DNA from: Rhyacichthys aspro
Taxonomy: Eukaryota > Chordata > Actinopteri > Gobiiformes > Rhyacichthyidae
Assembly: GCA_036850595.1 (NCBI GenBank)
Contig: CM072168.1
Span: 12,453,982 to 12,517,981, forward strand
Direction: 5' to 3'
Length of the DNA: 64,000 nt
In this document: positions 51,001-64,000 of the stretch, in pieces
Position numbering within the stretch: the first letter of the stretch is position 1
Layout of the letters: each line of letters opens with the position of its first letter
Notes under the pieces: model-generated
Database searches by the model: none
Told to the model about the DNA's origin: nothing
Seen by the model: the letters and a program-made list of their open reading frames with translations, nothing else
Translations under genes and position numbers: made by a program

Positions 51001-54000
51001 ACCTTGACACTACTCACATTCATTCAAAACTACGCTATTTTTCCTCAATGCTTTTTTCAGAAACTAACCAATGTCCATGAATTATACCAATATGAATCAA
51101 ACCCAATATTAATTTTCTATAAACTAACAGTGTTTCATTCATTAAAAAACAAAATTAAGTGACAACGGATGCAGTGTGGCTGTGATTTGTCAGTATCTGT
51201 GATAAAACAGGACTTCTACATTTGAAAACTCCCTCTTTGCAATAAAAACAGATTAATGATGGGAAAATCCTCTGGTGTAAGTACTCTGTTTTAAATATTT
51301 AAATATAACATATTTACTAAAAGCATAGTAGCATAAACTGCATTCATCGAAAAATGGTGTCAGTCTTGCTCAAAGCTCTGGCCATCTTTTTAAAAAAATT
51401 ATTTACTTGTCACACAAACTCCAGTCCAACTAAGCTGCATACACATAACATTAACTTGATATCAGTCTAAGGCGGTGTGGTTTTAGTTTGACTTGACCAT
51501 GATGAGAATTTCTCATCTCATTTGCTTTTTTTTTGCCGTGATGCTGTTAGTCACTGTGTCTGTTTAAAGCTTTGTGGGAAACAGCACAGAGTCCAACACA
51601 CACAGGACAGTAATGAGTCTCCATCTCAATCAATATGCACCGAGTTGATGTATACATAGATAAAACAATGTAACGTGTAAATACCACCCATAAAATTATA
51701 TTATGATAACTGTATGATTAATGCCCACTAAATGAACTTCTTAATTTAGTATTTGGTAAAGCCCCCCACAACTCTGACACGCGGTAAAACCCACGATATA
51801 GTAATAAGACTGGATTATACTCATGGGAAGTCTCTCCTAGTGTCGACAAAATCCACTATCATCCCTCGGGCTAAAGAGCTCAACTTCTTTTCTGAAAGGA
51901 GAGTTGAAAATGCTACTTTCCTTCCTGTGACCTCTAAACATTACAGTAATGCTACTATAAGTGTTCTGCTGGACTTTTGTGCGTGCGTTGTCTCGCTGAT
52001 GGGGAAAGCCCTATTAGAGGTCAGTGCGTGACATTTAGATGACTTATCAAAGCTGTGACGCAGACGTGGAGGGGAGGATGACATCACACATGCCACCTTC
52101 ACACAACGGTGCCTTCACCTCGTACCCTGTCCTCCTTGAACATGTTTACTTGAGTGATATAAAACAAGACAGATTGAACCCTCTCTCTCTCTACTGTTTT
52201 GCTTTTGGCCATTTCACACCATCACTCTTTTCTCAGTATTCTGACTGAGCATGCAGTCTTTGCAGCATTCACGTCACCGGCAGCTTATCAAAGCAACAAT
52301 AAACCGCCTACACACCCCTCCCATTACAGGCCATTAGCAGCCACTTGCATTGTTAGGATTCTCATACTTGGTCTTGATGGTTGAGCACATACAATGCAGT
52401 CGCAAAAATAGTGACAAAAACGTACAGGTGACATAGCGACTTAAGCCCAAAGTAATAAGGCGCTGCAGTGATTTAGTATGAGGCAGATGGAGCTGATTTG
52501 TAATGAATAAAACTAAAGACGATAAGTCGTGTTGCTGCTCAGTGTAAAGGCCCTGCGTTAAAGACAGAGCACAGCAGTCAAGCCTTTCTTAATACGCTGT
52601 GGACGGTTAAAATGTTCAGAAAGTAAAAACAGAAAATAAATTTCTTCTAGTGTTACAATTACTGCTAAATCTTTTTTCTCATTTCTAAAACACATTTCCA
52701 CGCAGTGTTGTACAAAGATTGACGTTTTATTGGAATATTGTCTCATTTGGTTAGATTTCATATGCAGATTTTTTTTTATATCATCATCATGCATTACATT
52801 TTAGCATTTTTGTGTATTAAACCAACTAACTCAACATATTATAGTGCTTATAATAAACACAAGATCCAAGAGATGTGTCAGATCATTCACACATTTATTA
52901 AATCTTAATGGAAAGCTATACACCAAAATTTGAAATCAACCTTCACACAATCAAAATCCTTCTAAATTCCACAACTATGTCCTTTGAGAAGAGTGTGGAG
53001 AAAAATACAACAAAACTATACGAGAAGAGGCTGGATTTCGTTCAGTTAGAACAAAGCTGGATGAGACTCTTACTCTTATGATGGGGGATGGTTTGCTTTA
53101 TGACTTTAAAAAATGTGTGGAAGGAAGTGAGAGCTGTATGAAGGCTTTTTGTGAAACATACTGTTACTGTATAGACTGTATAGAATAATGTAATTGATCC
53201 ACACATTTGTCTTAGAGTTTATATTCCCATACTTTATTTTTGTTTGCAATTTCCTTGAATCAAATATGCACAATTTTATAGTTCTGTGACACCTATTACT
53301 CCTCTTATACTTCCAGTGTAACTTTGTCTTTTAATTTTGCATTTTATACCTTATCTTTCTCAGCACAATTTGGTCTTGACACTTCACAGCAAGAAATCTC
53401 AGATGTCAAACTTTCATTCTTGATCCTTGTTTTTTTTTTTTTTTTTTACATATAAACCCATGTATAACTTCAATAAACTGGCATGAGTATCTTTAATGAA
53501 ACACGTTCCAGCTGACACCTGTGCTTGTTTAAAGGTGAGACTATTTTTAACAAAGAAACAGGAAGCTACCTGTCTTGTTCAAAAACAGTTGTTGTGCGGC
53601 CACTTCACTTTTCACTTTTTCAGTCCCGAGTGTGATTTCTCATTATAATGTAGCCCTGCTGCAGGTCGCATGACAGGACTCAGAAAATGCTCCCTGCTTT
53701 ATTCCAAACAGGGTCCTTTATTTATTGGTGTGGAATTTTTCTTCCCTCAGTGTTTTCGCATCTCATTTGTCTCATTTATACAGTATTTACACCAGTGCCA
53801 CACACCTTTATGGAAATGTATAAATGCAATGTGTGTAAAGAGCAGTGCAAAAATCTCTAGCCCAGGTCGATCAAATGTACAGGCTTAAGGAAGTCTGTTC
53901 ATTTTTACAGGGACATTTTTCATTCAGACCTTGGATTCTGACCATACATCGGACTTTTGAGTCTATAGTGAACTGTTTCTGTATCTATATGAGGTAAGGA

Positions 54001-54300
54001 TGTATGAGGTGAGTTCAAGAACTGTTGGTTTGGATGGAACTTTAGCATTATCCCAGGTGTGTGAGCGTTGTGGCTGCAGAGTAAAAAGCCAGTGTGCAGT
54101 CCTAATAAGGAGGCAGTCTGACAACCTCCTGACAGACAACAACTGGGCTTTGTGCTGAGATACTAGAATATTCTTGGCATCTTTGCTCGGGGGTTAACTC
54201 TTGGGACGTTAAGGCAACTCTCAATCGATTTTTTTAAAAGATATTCTGGATTGTGCTGAGGCATTTCACTCATTCTGTTGTGACTCTCGGTTTAACAAAT
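48004..54300. other. Intergenic, nothing recognised
   Basis: AT-rich sequence with poly(T) tracts near 48927 and 53430. At 49745-49760 there is CAGTGTTTCTCAACCC, which resembles one end of a hAT-type element, but no matching opposite end was found nearby. No coding exon is supported. Confidence 0.4.
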
Positions 54301-54309
54301 GACAGTCTG

Positions 54310-57300
54310 TCGCAACAAGGTGCAGTATTTATTTTATTTAATTGTCAAGGTCAGTCATTTCAAGTGCATACAAATGTTAGCTGAAACCTTACCTGTAGTT
54401 TCTGGAAAATGTAAAAGATGCTTACAATGCTCCCCTGAAACCCAGCAGACAATGTAGCTGTAGAACTAAACCACACAGAAATCTACATTGTATGCCAGGT
54501 TCAGGAAAAAGCAACAGTACGAGGATTTTCATTCAAATATTCTCTTTTTGTTGATGTACAACACAAGGACATTTGGCCAAGGGCATGTAGCAAAACATTC
54601 TAAAACCATTTCACTAAGAATGAATCTTAAAAGATGTCGGAAGAGGAAGGAGTGAAAAAACACATACAAAACACAAAGCCTTGACAAGGGCCCCTTGTGG
54701 AGATGTGACACAGAGAACATCCTGTCAGTGGGGTCACAGGATGGAGCCCCCCTCCCAAATGACTTCACAGCCAATCAGAAGAGAGGAATGCACAGCCGGG
54801 CCACCTCGGGCCAGGGGCTGGGATGGCCTGCGCGAACCAGTGAATACGACAGAGCTGTCAGAGACCCAGTAGCCAGATGTAGCTGCTGATTGCTACACAG
54901 GATCTACACTGCCTACTGAGCAACCGGCAGCGTGCACAGAAATGATGGTGCTTGAGACCTTAGGAGATACCACCTGAAAAGAAAAAAGGAAAAAAAAGTA
55001 AATTTCTTTTCTTATAAAGCATTATACTTAACAATCTTTTACTACAAAAGCCATTATGAGGAGCAGGGGAGCAGCTCTGTAATAGGATGTGATCTCTTCC
55101 ACTGAAACCTCCTTTGTTACTTGCCTACATCACAAAGAAATCCAAATCTATCCATGCAACAAGAAACACTCTGAAGCAGCACCAAATGGCCCAAAAGCAT
55201 TGGTAAATTTTGTGTAGTAAAAGTGTATTGTATTGGTCTAGTTGAGGAGGTGAAGCAGAAGAAGAGGACCCTGAGGGAGGGGAAGGATATGGGAGATTAT
55301 CTGCTTATGAACATCTCCAAGCGTGGCATTATCAGTTGCAGATTCCTGTCATTCTTTCCCATTAGCCCTGAGGCACAACAGGCAGTGGCCACCGCCATGC
55401 TGGCTCCAACACTGCCTGACGCATAATGGGGGCAGTGACCCAGCGGTAATAAAACACGACCTGGGTACAGGTGATGGCAGTATAGGACTAGACCAGAGCA
55501 GAGGAACCAGAACAGGATGGTCCGTTTGTTGTTTCTTCTGTGGTCTTACGGACTCATGACAGCATTGATCAAACACACTCAGCTGATGGTCACTTGACTC
55601 TAATTTGATTTCATTAAGAAAAATGTGCTGCTAATCATTCCTCCAGTCTCCACATTCCAGCTCTGTGTCACCATAACCACTCTTTCTGTCTGCATTTCTG
55701 GGTATTTTGACTTATTGGCTGGTGACTAAAGAATGTGTAACTTTGTGTTGCATCATATTTAACCTGATGACTGTGACAGCTCACAAAGTTAATATACTGT
55801 GTTTTCTGGCTTGTTCATTTTAAATTGGGGCTTTAGACTAATACAAAGGTATATAGCTTTAGGCTCGACTCTTTTCTGGCTATATCTATGGTATATCTAT
55901 GGGAGATGTTTGACTAAGGAAAGGGGCTGAAATAGTGTTTGATGTCAGAAGCTGGAAAAAGAATAGATTTCTCACCTGTACAGAGCACAGCACTGGAAAG
56001 GAAGGTGTCGTGTGGAGCCTTTTGGACAGACTTGACAACCTGTGAGGAAAAAACACCACAGACAATGTTATAAATAATATATACTGTACAGACTGTACAC
56101 ATATGATAGAGCTGGACATATGAGAGTGACATAGACCGGTAAGCCTGAGTAAGCTCACAAGGCTAGACACAAGTTGATATGGTCTTTTAAGTCTTATCTC
56201 AATCTTTTTCCAGGCTTTGGGGATGAATAAACATTTTTCCACTAAAAGTGAAGTTGAGTGACCAAGGCAACAGAAATTAAATGGTCTCACACTTTTTTGT
56301 GAACAAAGATTTCAAGAAGCACCATCTCCCACAAAAAGTTCAGCACCAGATCCAAATGTTACTGGTATAAACGGTTGATGCTGGGAATCAGGTTGATTTA
56401 AAGGTAATAGCCTGTGTTAAATACAGGGATTGACATCAAAACGTTGAGTGTAAAAGCCCAGTGTAAAGTGTATTTTGTGGTAAAAAGTTAAAAAGTGTGA
56501 AGCGGCGTGTGAGAGGGGTAGTGTCATTCCTTTCCTGCCTGTGCTGGCCGCTCTATTCCTAGAGCGTGGTGTATGGCAGTTGATGTGGGTTTCCTCTGAG
56601 CTGCCTGGAAGATGACTGGGCCTGACCACATCCACATTCACACACGCATTGAAACACCAAGTGACAACTGTCCGCACATATACACCAAATATACACAACT
56701 TCTGTATACACCAGCATACAGAAACACGCTGTGAGAGAAGCTAAGAGGAACTGAATCATTACCCTGTCTTAGCCTCAAAACAGTGAAGGGTATGGCTTCA
56801 CTGGTTGGTGCTGCGCTGTTTGTTGCTCAAGTATGTGTGGGTATGTGTGTGGGTGGGTGTGTAGGATGTGTGAGCTGGGTGTGGATGCATTCCCTCTCTC
56901 CCCATGTCTCACTGTGTACAGTATGTGCTTCCACTTTAAATGACTTTAGTTGTACAGCTTTGCATTAATTATCTTAGGTTGTCTTCCAGAAATGTGCTCT
57001 AGGGCTCAGGTTTTCTTCCAAAACTACTGGAAACCACTTTCACATTATTGGTAGTAGAATATACACATTAAAAGCATATTTGTATGGTAAATATAAGGAC
57101 AACAATGATTAACTTTTGTTAAATGCTTGTGTTATTGACATGTCATATTCAGTACATAATGGCTCTAAAGCAGTGTGATTGCAGTTGACAAGCCCATATC
57201 TATATAATCTAGAAAACTACCAATTTTTTTTTATAAATCTGACTTATACCATATTGAAAGCTCAAATACAATATTGCTAACTAGCCGGTTGAGCATACAC

Positions 57301-60300
57301 AGCTTCATTTAAGATAAAAAATATCCATAACTTCCTTATGACACAGCTCACTTAGATGATTTATTTCACCCACGTGAAATGAGCCGACAATTAGAAATAG
57401 CACCAATCAGTAACAGAGATGTTTGGTCTGAAAGTGCAGATGAATATCTCACTAAAAGTTTGCCACCAATTAAGCATTAAGCGCTCCATGAGGCCAGCAG
57501 CCAATCAGACATTAGCCCTGAGCTCCCAGGGTTCCATTAGACTCCATCCTCGACGTCTGATTGGTTATGAAGGTTGAATATAAAAGTCTAACCAAAGAGA
57601 GGAGCCACTAGCCCAGATTCAGCAGAGGCAGAGGTTACAGAAGCTTTGGAGGCTTTCCTGCTTCCTCTGTTCTCCATCCAAAGTCATTCCTGGTCCCAGA
57701 ATATTCCCAACGCTACACAGTAGACAGTCACTGCCAGACACACAGCTGAAGCCACTTTCTTTCTCTTTCCCGCTCTCTTTCCCTGTTGTTATAGTATAAA
57801 GCGATGAGACAGGCTTAAAGTGTAAGGCGATCCTAAATGATTCCGTTGGGTGCTTATTGGTGGCTTGAAGAGAAGACTCGGTCCAGGCCTGGACATGAGA
57901 GCCAAAGAACTTCTCCAATGGGAGCCCCAGTCTCTAACACAAGGTTTGTACCTCAGCCCCGGGCCCACAGAAAGAGGGGTTTCTGCAGGCTCTTCCAGGG
58001 GGCTGGACTGATGGGAAAGAGCTGGCAGCTTGTCGGAGGAAAGCTAACTCCCCTCCTTAAGCTGCTTTATGAAGGCCTGGCAAACTCGCACAGAGCAAAG
58101 AAAAGGGGGCAGCAGCACCAAAAGGAAAACAGAAACACAAGGGAAGTGAACAGAAGAATTCTACAAAGTCAGCATGGGGCCACTCCAGTGTGAGGTTCAC
58201 CTTCAGAATTGGGAGGGATCAGGCTTTACATAGGACTATAATGTTTAAAGGTAAGCCCACTGCGATACCATTAACTTACACACGGAGTACTACTTAATTC
58301 AGTTATTGGAAAAATGAATCAAATGTGAATAATTCATAATCAATAAAATTATATATAACTCTCAATGTCACAAAGCTACAATGAGGGCTTTTTGTTCTTC
58401 TAAACAACTTCACATTAGCCACTCCAAATTATCTGTTTGGTATCAGGACATTTGTGTTCATTTTATTTTGGCACATTTGGTTACCTGTAACAAACCTAAG
58501 CTGCTCCAGATACGAGGTATTTACTCTTGAGGCTAAATACAGTTTTTTTTTAACAAATGAATATCTATCCATTACTGTATTTATTTTTGGTATGTGCTCT
58601 CATAAATGTGTCAAGTGATTCACAGCACATTCTTTAATTTTTAAGAACAGAGGCTAATTAAAGCTATTTAAATTTAGCACTTATCCAAATGGCAACTGAT
58701 GGATGGTTTCTCTCCGTTAATGTCCTCTTGATTTTGTGTAACAGGTGGATAAGCACAGGTCTTTCCTGACGTCCTTCACAAGCAGCCACTTCAGCTGAGT
58801 CATTGTGTTAACTGATTACCTATGGAAAACAAAAGGAACACCTTAAAAACGCAACGCTGCGGGCCTTGCCCATTGATCCTGGTTTTCCATGACGTGCATC
58901 CGTCTCTACAGCTTCTTCCTCTCTCTCTCACACACTCAACACACACACACACTACTACTTATTGGAATTCAGAGTGGGGCCCAGGTAGGGGAAGCTTTGC
59001 CCATATATGAGCAAAGGAGGAAACAGGCCAGGTGTGTGTGTTTAGTTCACCGTTGGAACCAGCATTTTCCCAGTACACAAAGAGCACACACAATGCATAG
59101 GATTCTCCATCGTCAAGCTGCGCAAACCAAACTGCATTTAGCCGCGTGATGTCTAAGTTATGCCGCTTAAGCTCTTAACTCTACAATCTGCTTGTGAATG
59201 ACAGACTTGTGTGAGTGACTTGTTGCTGTATAAACAAAGACGAGTCATGCGAAAAGGAAAGTAGGGAAAAGAATGAAGGAATGAGTCAAGGGATGGTTGA
59301 GATAGTTCTGGCATCGCTTAACCCAGTTTAAGTTACATAACACAATTTTGGAATATGTCTCAATGGCTTGCCTTTTGACAAAGACCAAGTGTGTGTTTCA
59401 CTGAAGAATATGCATCACACTAATGGTTTAACTTAAGCTTTCCACTCTTAAATGAATCATCAGCGTCTGAATCAGGCACCTTTAATAATAAGGCCTCAGT
59501 GTAATGACTCAATAGTGGCAACAGGGACAGGACAGTCATTTAACACTGACTATGGTCTGTGCTCCACACTTTGGACCGACTCACGAAGTGACCTCTCTTG
59601 GCACACAAAACCATCAACAGCAGTTAGTCTAAAGTTTTTTCATCCAATTATCAATGCATTCAGTCTGTGTTTGTGCAACCATGGATGTGGCCTTATTATT
59701 TCTGACAAATCAAACAATAGAAGAAATCAAAATTGATCAGATCACATCATTATAACAACAACTATCTTCTTATTCTCAAATATAATTATTTACTAAACAC
59801 TTTATGGAAATTGATGAAAAGAATATAATAAAAAAGATACATTACTTTAGAGTTTGCAATTTATTACAAAAATAAATAACACTTATAACCATTGATGTTT
59901 TAAATTGTTATGGATTGAAGCAATATTTACACTTATTTATTATAGTTTCAATACGTTGCCAGTGAAGTATAGGGACAAAGTCTATTCATTAAGTGAGATA
60001 TTAATGTGGGGTCTAATTGACCCATTTTATTTATCTTAGATTCAGTAAGAACTTGTGCAAACACTGCTAATAGTCCATTTTTTATGATGGGTATGTGAGG
60101 ACAGCCTGAGAGCTGCTTCCTGCCAAGTGGGACAGGGCAGGGTTCATTTTGTAGGCAGTGTGATAAAGGAGGGGGCAGAATCCATGCTAATCTCCCTCTG
60201 GGAATGTAATCTCCCCCATCAAGATACCTGCCATGCATCTCACCGCCGACCTAACTGCTATCTCACACTCACACCGGAAGTGTCGCACTGATGAGAGCCC

Positions 60301-62600
60301 ATGGATCCCAGCGCACTAACATGACAGTTGATGGCCGCTTTCTTATCACGCCTCCTCACTCTCTATTGTGCACCACACACATCTTGCCTTGCCATAAACT
60401 ACAGAGTGAAGAAGTCGTGAAGTGCCAAAGATTGGGGCATAGTTCTTGAGGTGGTAAAGAGAGAGCAAAAATCTTTGGTGGGGCTCAAGGAGTGGCTGCC
60501 ATTGCATCGCAGCAAAAGAATGACGTAAAGCTGGATGAATATGTTTGGTGATGGTTAGATTGGAGTTAGATTGGACTCCCTCAAAACAGGTGGGAAAATG
60601 TCATTATGCTTTAAGTAACTATATATTTCCACCATAATCCTTAAACTATAAATGAGCACCAATAAGTCTTGACCTGAGTCATTTATTCTGTTGATTAAGA
60701 TTCATTTAAATATTTTTGAACTTCTGTATTTTCTTCTTCTAATAAACATCCATTATCTAAGTCAGGTTTAGTGGAGAAATGTAATATACAATTGTAATTT
60801 CGCAATGTAAGTGTAAAGCTGTCTGTAGTTTGTTCAGAAGGGACTATTATAATGTCTTAACTCTGGGGACCTGCCCTCCTATTACACTACAAGTGAGTAG
60901 GAGTAGTGTTAGATGGAGAGAGTGCAGTCTTAGTCACAGACAGTGGGAGATAATTTAAAGAACAACAGCTGGGCACAGAGCCACCAGTTTCAAAGCCAAC
61001 AGCTTTAAGACACACACCCCACTGTTCAGCTTGTGACTAAGCCCCTTAGACAAACACATGTAACCCAGAACCACAAGCTCTGATTCACCCCATTCGCTGT
61101 GTGGTACACTAATGTGCCGACACTACAGTGGTGCTTTAAGAGACAGCAGCAGCGACACTGAAGGCCGAGTCAATCTAAACATCGAGTCCTCAGTCGTCAC
61201 TCGGGCTCAGCCAATCACAAGAGACACATGCCATGTCCATTCATAAAGAAGCCACACGGCGCTGTCCGGCTGTATGATACAGTATACCCCACACACCCAT
61301 ACTCTCAGTTCATTCATGCCCTCTACTGCTGAGTGGGAGGAGGGGACTACACTATCTGTGTCAAATGAATTCAAGCATGCAGAGGAAGTAGTGCCTCAGT
61401 GTAAAAAAATCCATTACTGCAACAACCCATGTTTATCACGCTACATGTCACGCCAGTGTCTTCATTAAGACGTGCCAAAGTACGTCTTAGAAGTGGTTAA
61501 GGTCTGAGAATAGTACATACCACACATTGCACTTCTCATCTAATCCTGGCCACAGTAAGATCAGCAGCCAAAGTGAGCCACACTAGTTGACTATGTAACA
61601 ATGAATCAGCTCTTTTGTAATGTGATCACACACGGAGGTAACATTCACACCAGCCTAAGTGACCACTAAATCTATCATCTGAGAGCAGCTCCAAACCCCC
61701 ATAAACTCAAAATGGTAAAAACAAACTTTCACATTTATGTTTGAGCAACAGCTCCTCCATTTTCACATTTCTGTTTAAATGTAGTGCCTGTCACTCCTTA
61801 CAGCCGGCACTAGTCTTCCTGCCACTTCGTTCAGTGTACTGCTAAGCCTATTAAGGATCTGGGAGCAGTTTTTCAACCTTAACTTGTAACATATGATATC
61901 CATCAACAGCAGTAGTTCAACATTCAGGGAGCCTTTCTCATTCTTTTCTTTTTTCAGTGTTTTTTTCACTTACCCATCTGGGAGAGAGCAGCGCTGTCTC
62001 TGGAAAAGGGGGAAACCCCCAAAAGTTGCACGTTAAATCTCCATATCCTGGGCGTCCTTTGCTCTGTCCCCTCTTCAGTGGGTTCTCCTTCACTTAACTG
62101 TGTTGGTCCAAAAGAGAGAGAAGAGAATAACTTTTCACCCACATAACTATCCACCGCTTTGTCAGTCACACAAAAGTTGCCACAGTTCAACTCCTAAAAG
62201 ATTTCATCCTTACATGTCTCCTCATCTCTTTTGCCTGTCTTTTCCTCCTCCCGTTGCATTCTTGGGAGTGTAATCAGTAACAGGCTTAAAGTGACAGCAG
62301 CGGCAGCACTACACAGCCGGCTCTCACACACACTCCCTCTGGGCTAAAGGTGATTTCCCAGAGCTCTGGAGACACCACAGCCGTTTCTCTCCAGATAAGC
62401 CCCGCCAAAGTTGCGTTAAAACATGTTTCACAGCCGTCGCCTTGTCCTTTCACCTTTTACCCTGTGCACTGTTTCTGAGCCCCGGACAAACACTGTCGGG
62501 CATAGTCTCTCATACATAAGTAGAACAGCTCTCTCTTATAGTGTAGCTGTTAAAGAGGGGGCAGAGCCTATTGCAGCGGAGGCAGGCTCCTGTTACACAG
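54310..62600 (-). ncRNA. Speculative spliced minus-strand transcript, coding status unknown
   Basis: Three splice-like landmarks line up on the minus strand. First, a GC-richer region near 62.0-62.6 kb ends in a very good donor, CCCAGATGG/GTAAGTG (exon edge 61974). Second, 55976-56039 (64 nt) has a good acceptor (ttttttcctcacag) and a good donor (ACAG/GTGAGA). Third, 54973 follows an excellent pyrimidine tract ending ttttcttttcag, with AATAAA-type signals near 54328-54336. Joined, they keep one open frame of about 113 codons from an ATG at 62190, but it resembles no family I know. It could be a lncRNA, the end of an unrecognised gene, or chance. Confidence 0.2.
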
Positions 62601-62705
62601 CCCTCAATTGAGGTTAGAGAGAGGACATCCATTCAGAAAAAAGCAAGAGGGAAGAAGTAGGGGGAGGAGAAATTGAAGGGCAGTCTCTATGTCTCTTGCT
62701 CTAGT

Positions 62706-62707
<2 letters not shown>

Positions 62708-62773
<66 letters not shown>
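62708..62773. repeat. Microsatellite (TG)33
   Basis: A pure TG dinucleotide run of 66 bp. Long VCVCVC and THTHTH open frames across it on both strands are artefacts. Confidence 0.97.
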
Positions 62774-62776
<3 letters not shown>

Positions 62777-64000
62777 CAGGGGTCTTCAAAAGCAGGAAAC
62801 TCCCCTGGCCCAGAGTTGGGCGCCCATGGAGAGGACCTGACTCTAAAAAAGGAAAAGGAGGCTGGGACACGCAGTGTCCCCCACCCTGATTTGAACACAC
62901 ACACAGCAGCCACAGTCCAGGGGTCTTTATGACTTCCAGCCTCACTGGCAGCACTGCTTTCTCCACCCATAAACACACATAAACAAGTAAATACAGTTCA
63001 TTACTTTATATACACCAGCTCATTTTAGGAACATAAGTATTATCTCATCAGAATAACTGTACGCAAGTCATAGGTTTTAACAGCTCATAAAGCTGACTCC
63101 AATGAGAATAAACTGAAATGGTGACAACAAGAAGCACTCGTCTCAAATCCTTCTCCACCTGTTCACCATATCACACATTACAGCAGTTATTACACTAATC
63201 TAAATAGTTATGTATTTAACTTTCATTTAATTTATTTATTTGATTTATTGTTGTTTTTTTTTTACTTAATGGTCACTATTTTTGTTAAAAATTATAGATA
63301 AATTCAAAAGCAGTATCTTTAGGTTTTTATTTCAGTTGTGACTAAGGAATATAAATGGGAAGCTTAAAAATTGTGATGCAAAGAGAAGATTGTTAGCAAG
63401 TTCTCATTGTGGCAAAAAACAGTAGCTAAAAACCTGCTCACAGGTGGGTAGTGACATCTGAACAAAAAGGCCAAAGAAAGCATTTGAAATGAGACAGAGG
63501 TCATCACCACCTGTTGTCCCGTGGCTCGGGGATGACGTGAACTTAAAATGCCCTTGGCTGCAGGTCACCACCCTGGTCTCCACCCCTTTTCCTCCTATTT
63601 TACCCCTCTTCTATTCTTTGCCAACGGGAACGTGCCAGTCGCTGCCAACCACACCTCTCCACACTGAGTCCTGCCCCACCCAGCCCTGCCCCTTCCTCCT
63701 CCCTGCTGGGGTTTGGAGTGGGCAGGGGTTCAAATGGGAGTCTGAGACTTCAGGAATTACATAGTTGGTTAGTTACTCACAGGAGGCCATGTGACTCATC
63801 AAAGGACATGCTGCACCCATGCTACGCTCCCGTTACACACATTGTGGTGTGCAAACATGTCACACACAAATTTGTGTGGCACTTGAGAAACGTCTTTGTC
63901 AGGCTCCATTCATAACTATTTAAGAACCTTGCCTTAGTGAGTCACTCACTTGATGAGTTACAATATTTGACCTATATACAGACAGATCTGTGTGTCTCTG
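62774..64000. other. Right edge, nothing recognised
   Basis: This contains a pyrimidine-rich, GC-richer stretch near 63530-63730 and otherwise AT-rich sequence. No exon or repeat family is supported. Confidence 0.4.

Noticed and set aside
55223..55426. Plus-strand frame ending PEAQQAVATAMLAPTLPDA after an acceptor-like tttcccattag
   Set aside because: It resembles a terminal exon, but I found no upstream plus-strand exon in phase and no family match.
55886..56290. 134-codon minus-strand frame around the 64-nt candidate exon
   Set aside because: Only the 64-nt part has splice boundaries; the rest looks like intron.
57837..58193. 118-codon plus-strand frame rich in basic residues
   Set aside because: No similarity recognised and no splice or promoter context; likely chance in a GC-richer stretch.
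62604..62978. Open frames of 66-124 codons on both strands across the TG repeat
   Set aside because: They arise from the dinucleotide repeat (VCVC, THTH) and have no other support.
1..64000. CRISPR arrays, bacterial operons, rRNA or tRNA genes
   Set aside because: The window is vertebrate nuclear DNA; I saw no such arrays, operons or structured RNA genes on either strand.

Overview
This is eukaryotic nuclear DNA, almost certainly from a ray-finned (teleost) fish. The three coding genes have many short exons with GT-AG introns. Their spliced translations align end to end with human EFHC2, FUNDC1 and KDM6A, but with fish-like divergence and compact introns. I cannot name the species from the sequence.

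Layout. Positions 1-5041 are non-coding or unrecognised; they hold a degraded interspersed repeat and an AT-rich, 3'UTR-like left edge. Positions 5042-12229 (minus strand) are efhc2: 15 coding exons, 753 residues, encoding a ciliary doublet-microtubule protein with three DM10 domains and a C-terminal EF-hand region. Positions 13093-14598 (minus) are fundc1: 5 coding exons, 151 residues, an outer-mitochondrial-membrane mitophagy receptor. Positions 15453-38115 (plus) are kdm6a (UTX): 30 coding exons, 1456 residues, an H3K27me2/3 demethylase with TPR repeats, a JmjC domain and a zinc-binding domain. Positions 38116-64000 are a gene-poor 3' flank. It contains the kdm6a 3'UTR, a local duplication at 46.5-48.0 kb, one orphan exon-like ORF near 44.0 kb, microsatellites, and a speculative spliced minus-strand transcript between about 62.6 and 54.3 kb.

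The gene order efhc2-fundc1-kdm6a and all three orientations match the human Xp11 block, without mammalian DUSP21 between FUNDC1 and KDM6A. fundc1 and kdm6a are divergent, with 854 bp between their start codons. That interval is CpG-rich and carries a perfect GTCACGTGAC palindrome. efhc2 lies just behind fundc1 on the same strand; its short upstream interval holds an RFX-type X-box, as expected for a cilia gene, and a CTCF-like motif.

I found no clearly new biological system. The observations most worth checking are: the fundc1 LIR region, which lacks the serines phosphorylated in human FUNDC1; a canonical EF-hand loop in efhc2 where the human loop is degenerate; the kdm6a cassette exon carrying the NLS; the promoter motifs; an intact hAT-type MITE with a perfect 8-bp target duplication; and the possible minus-strand transcript in the 3' flank. 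All exon boundaries were read by eye from splice consensus, reading-frame continuity and remembered protein similarity; no alignment was run.
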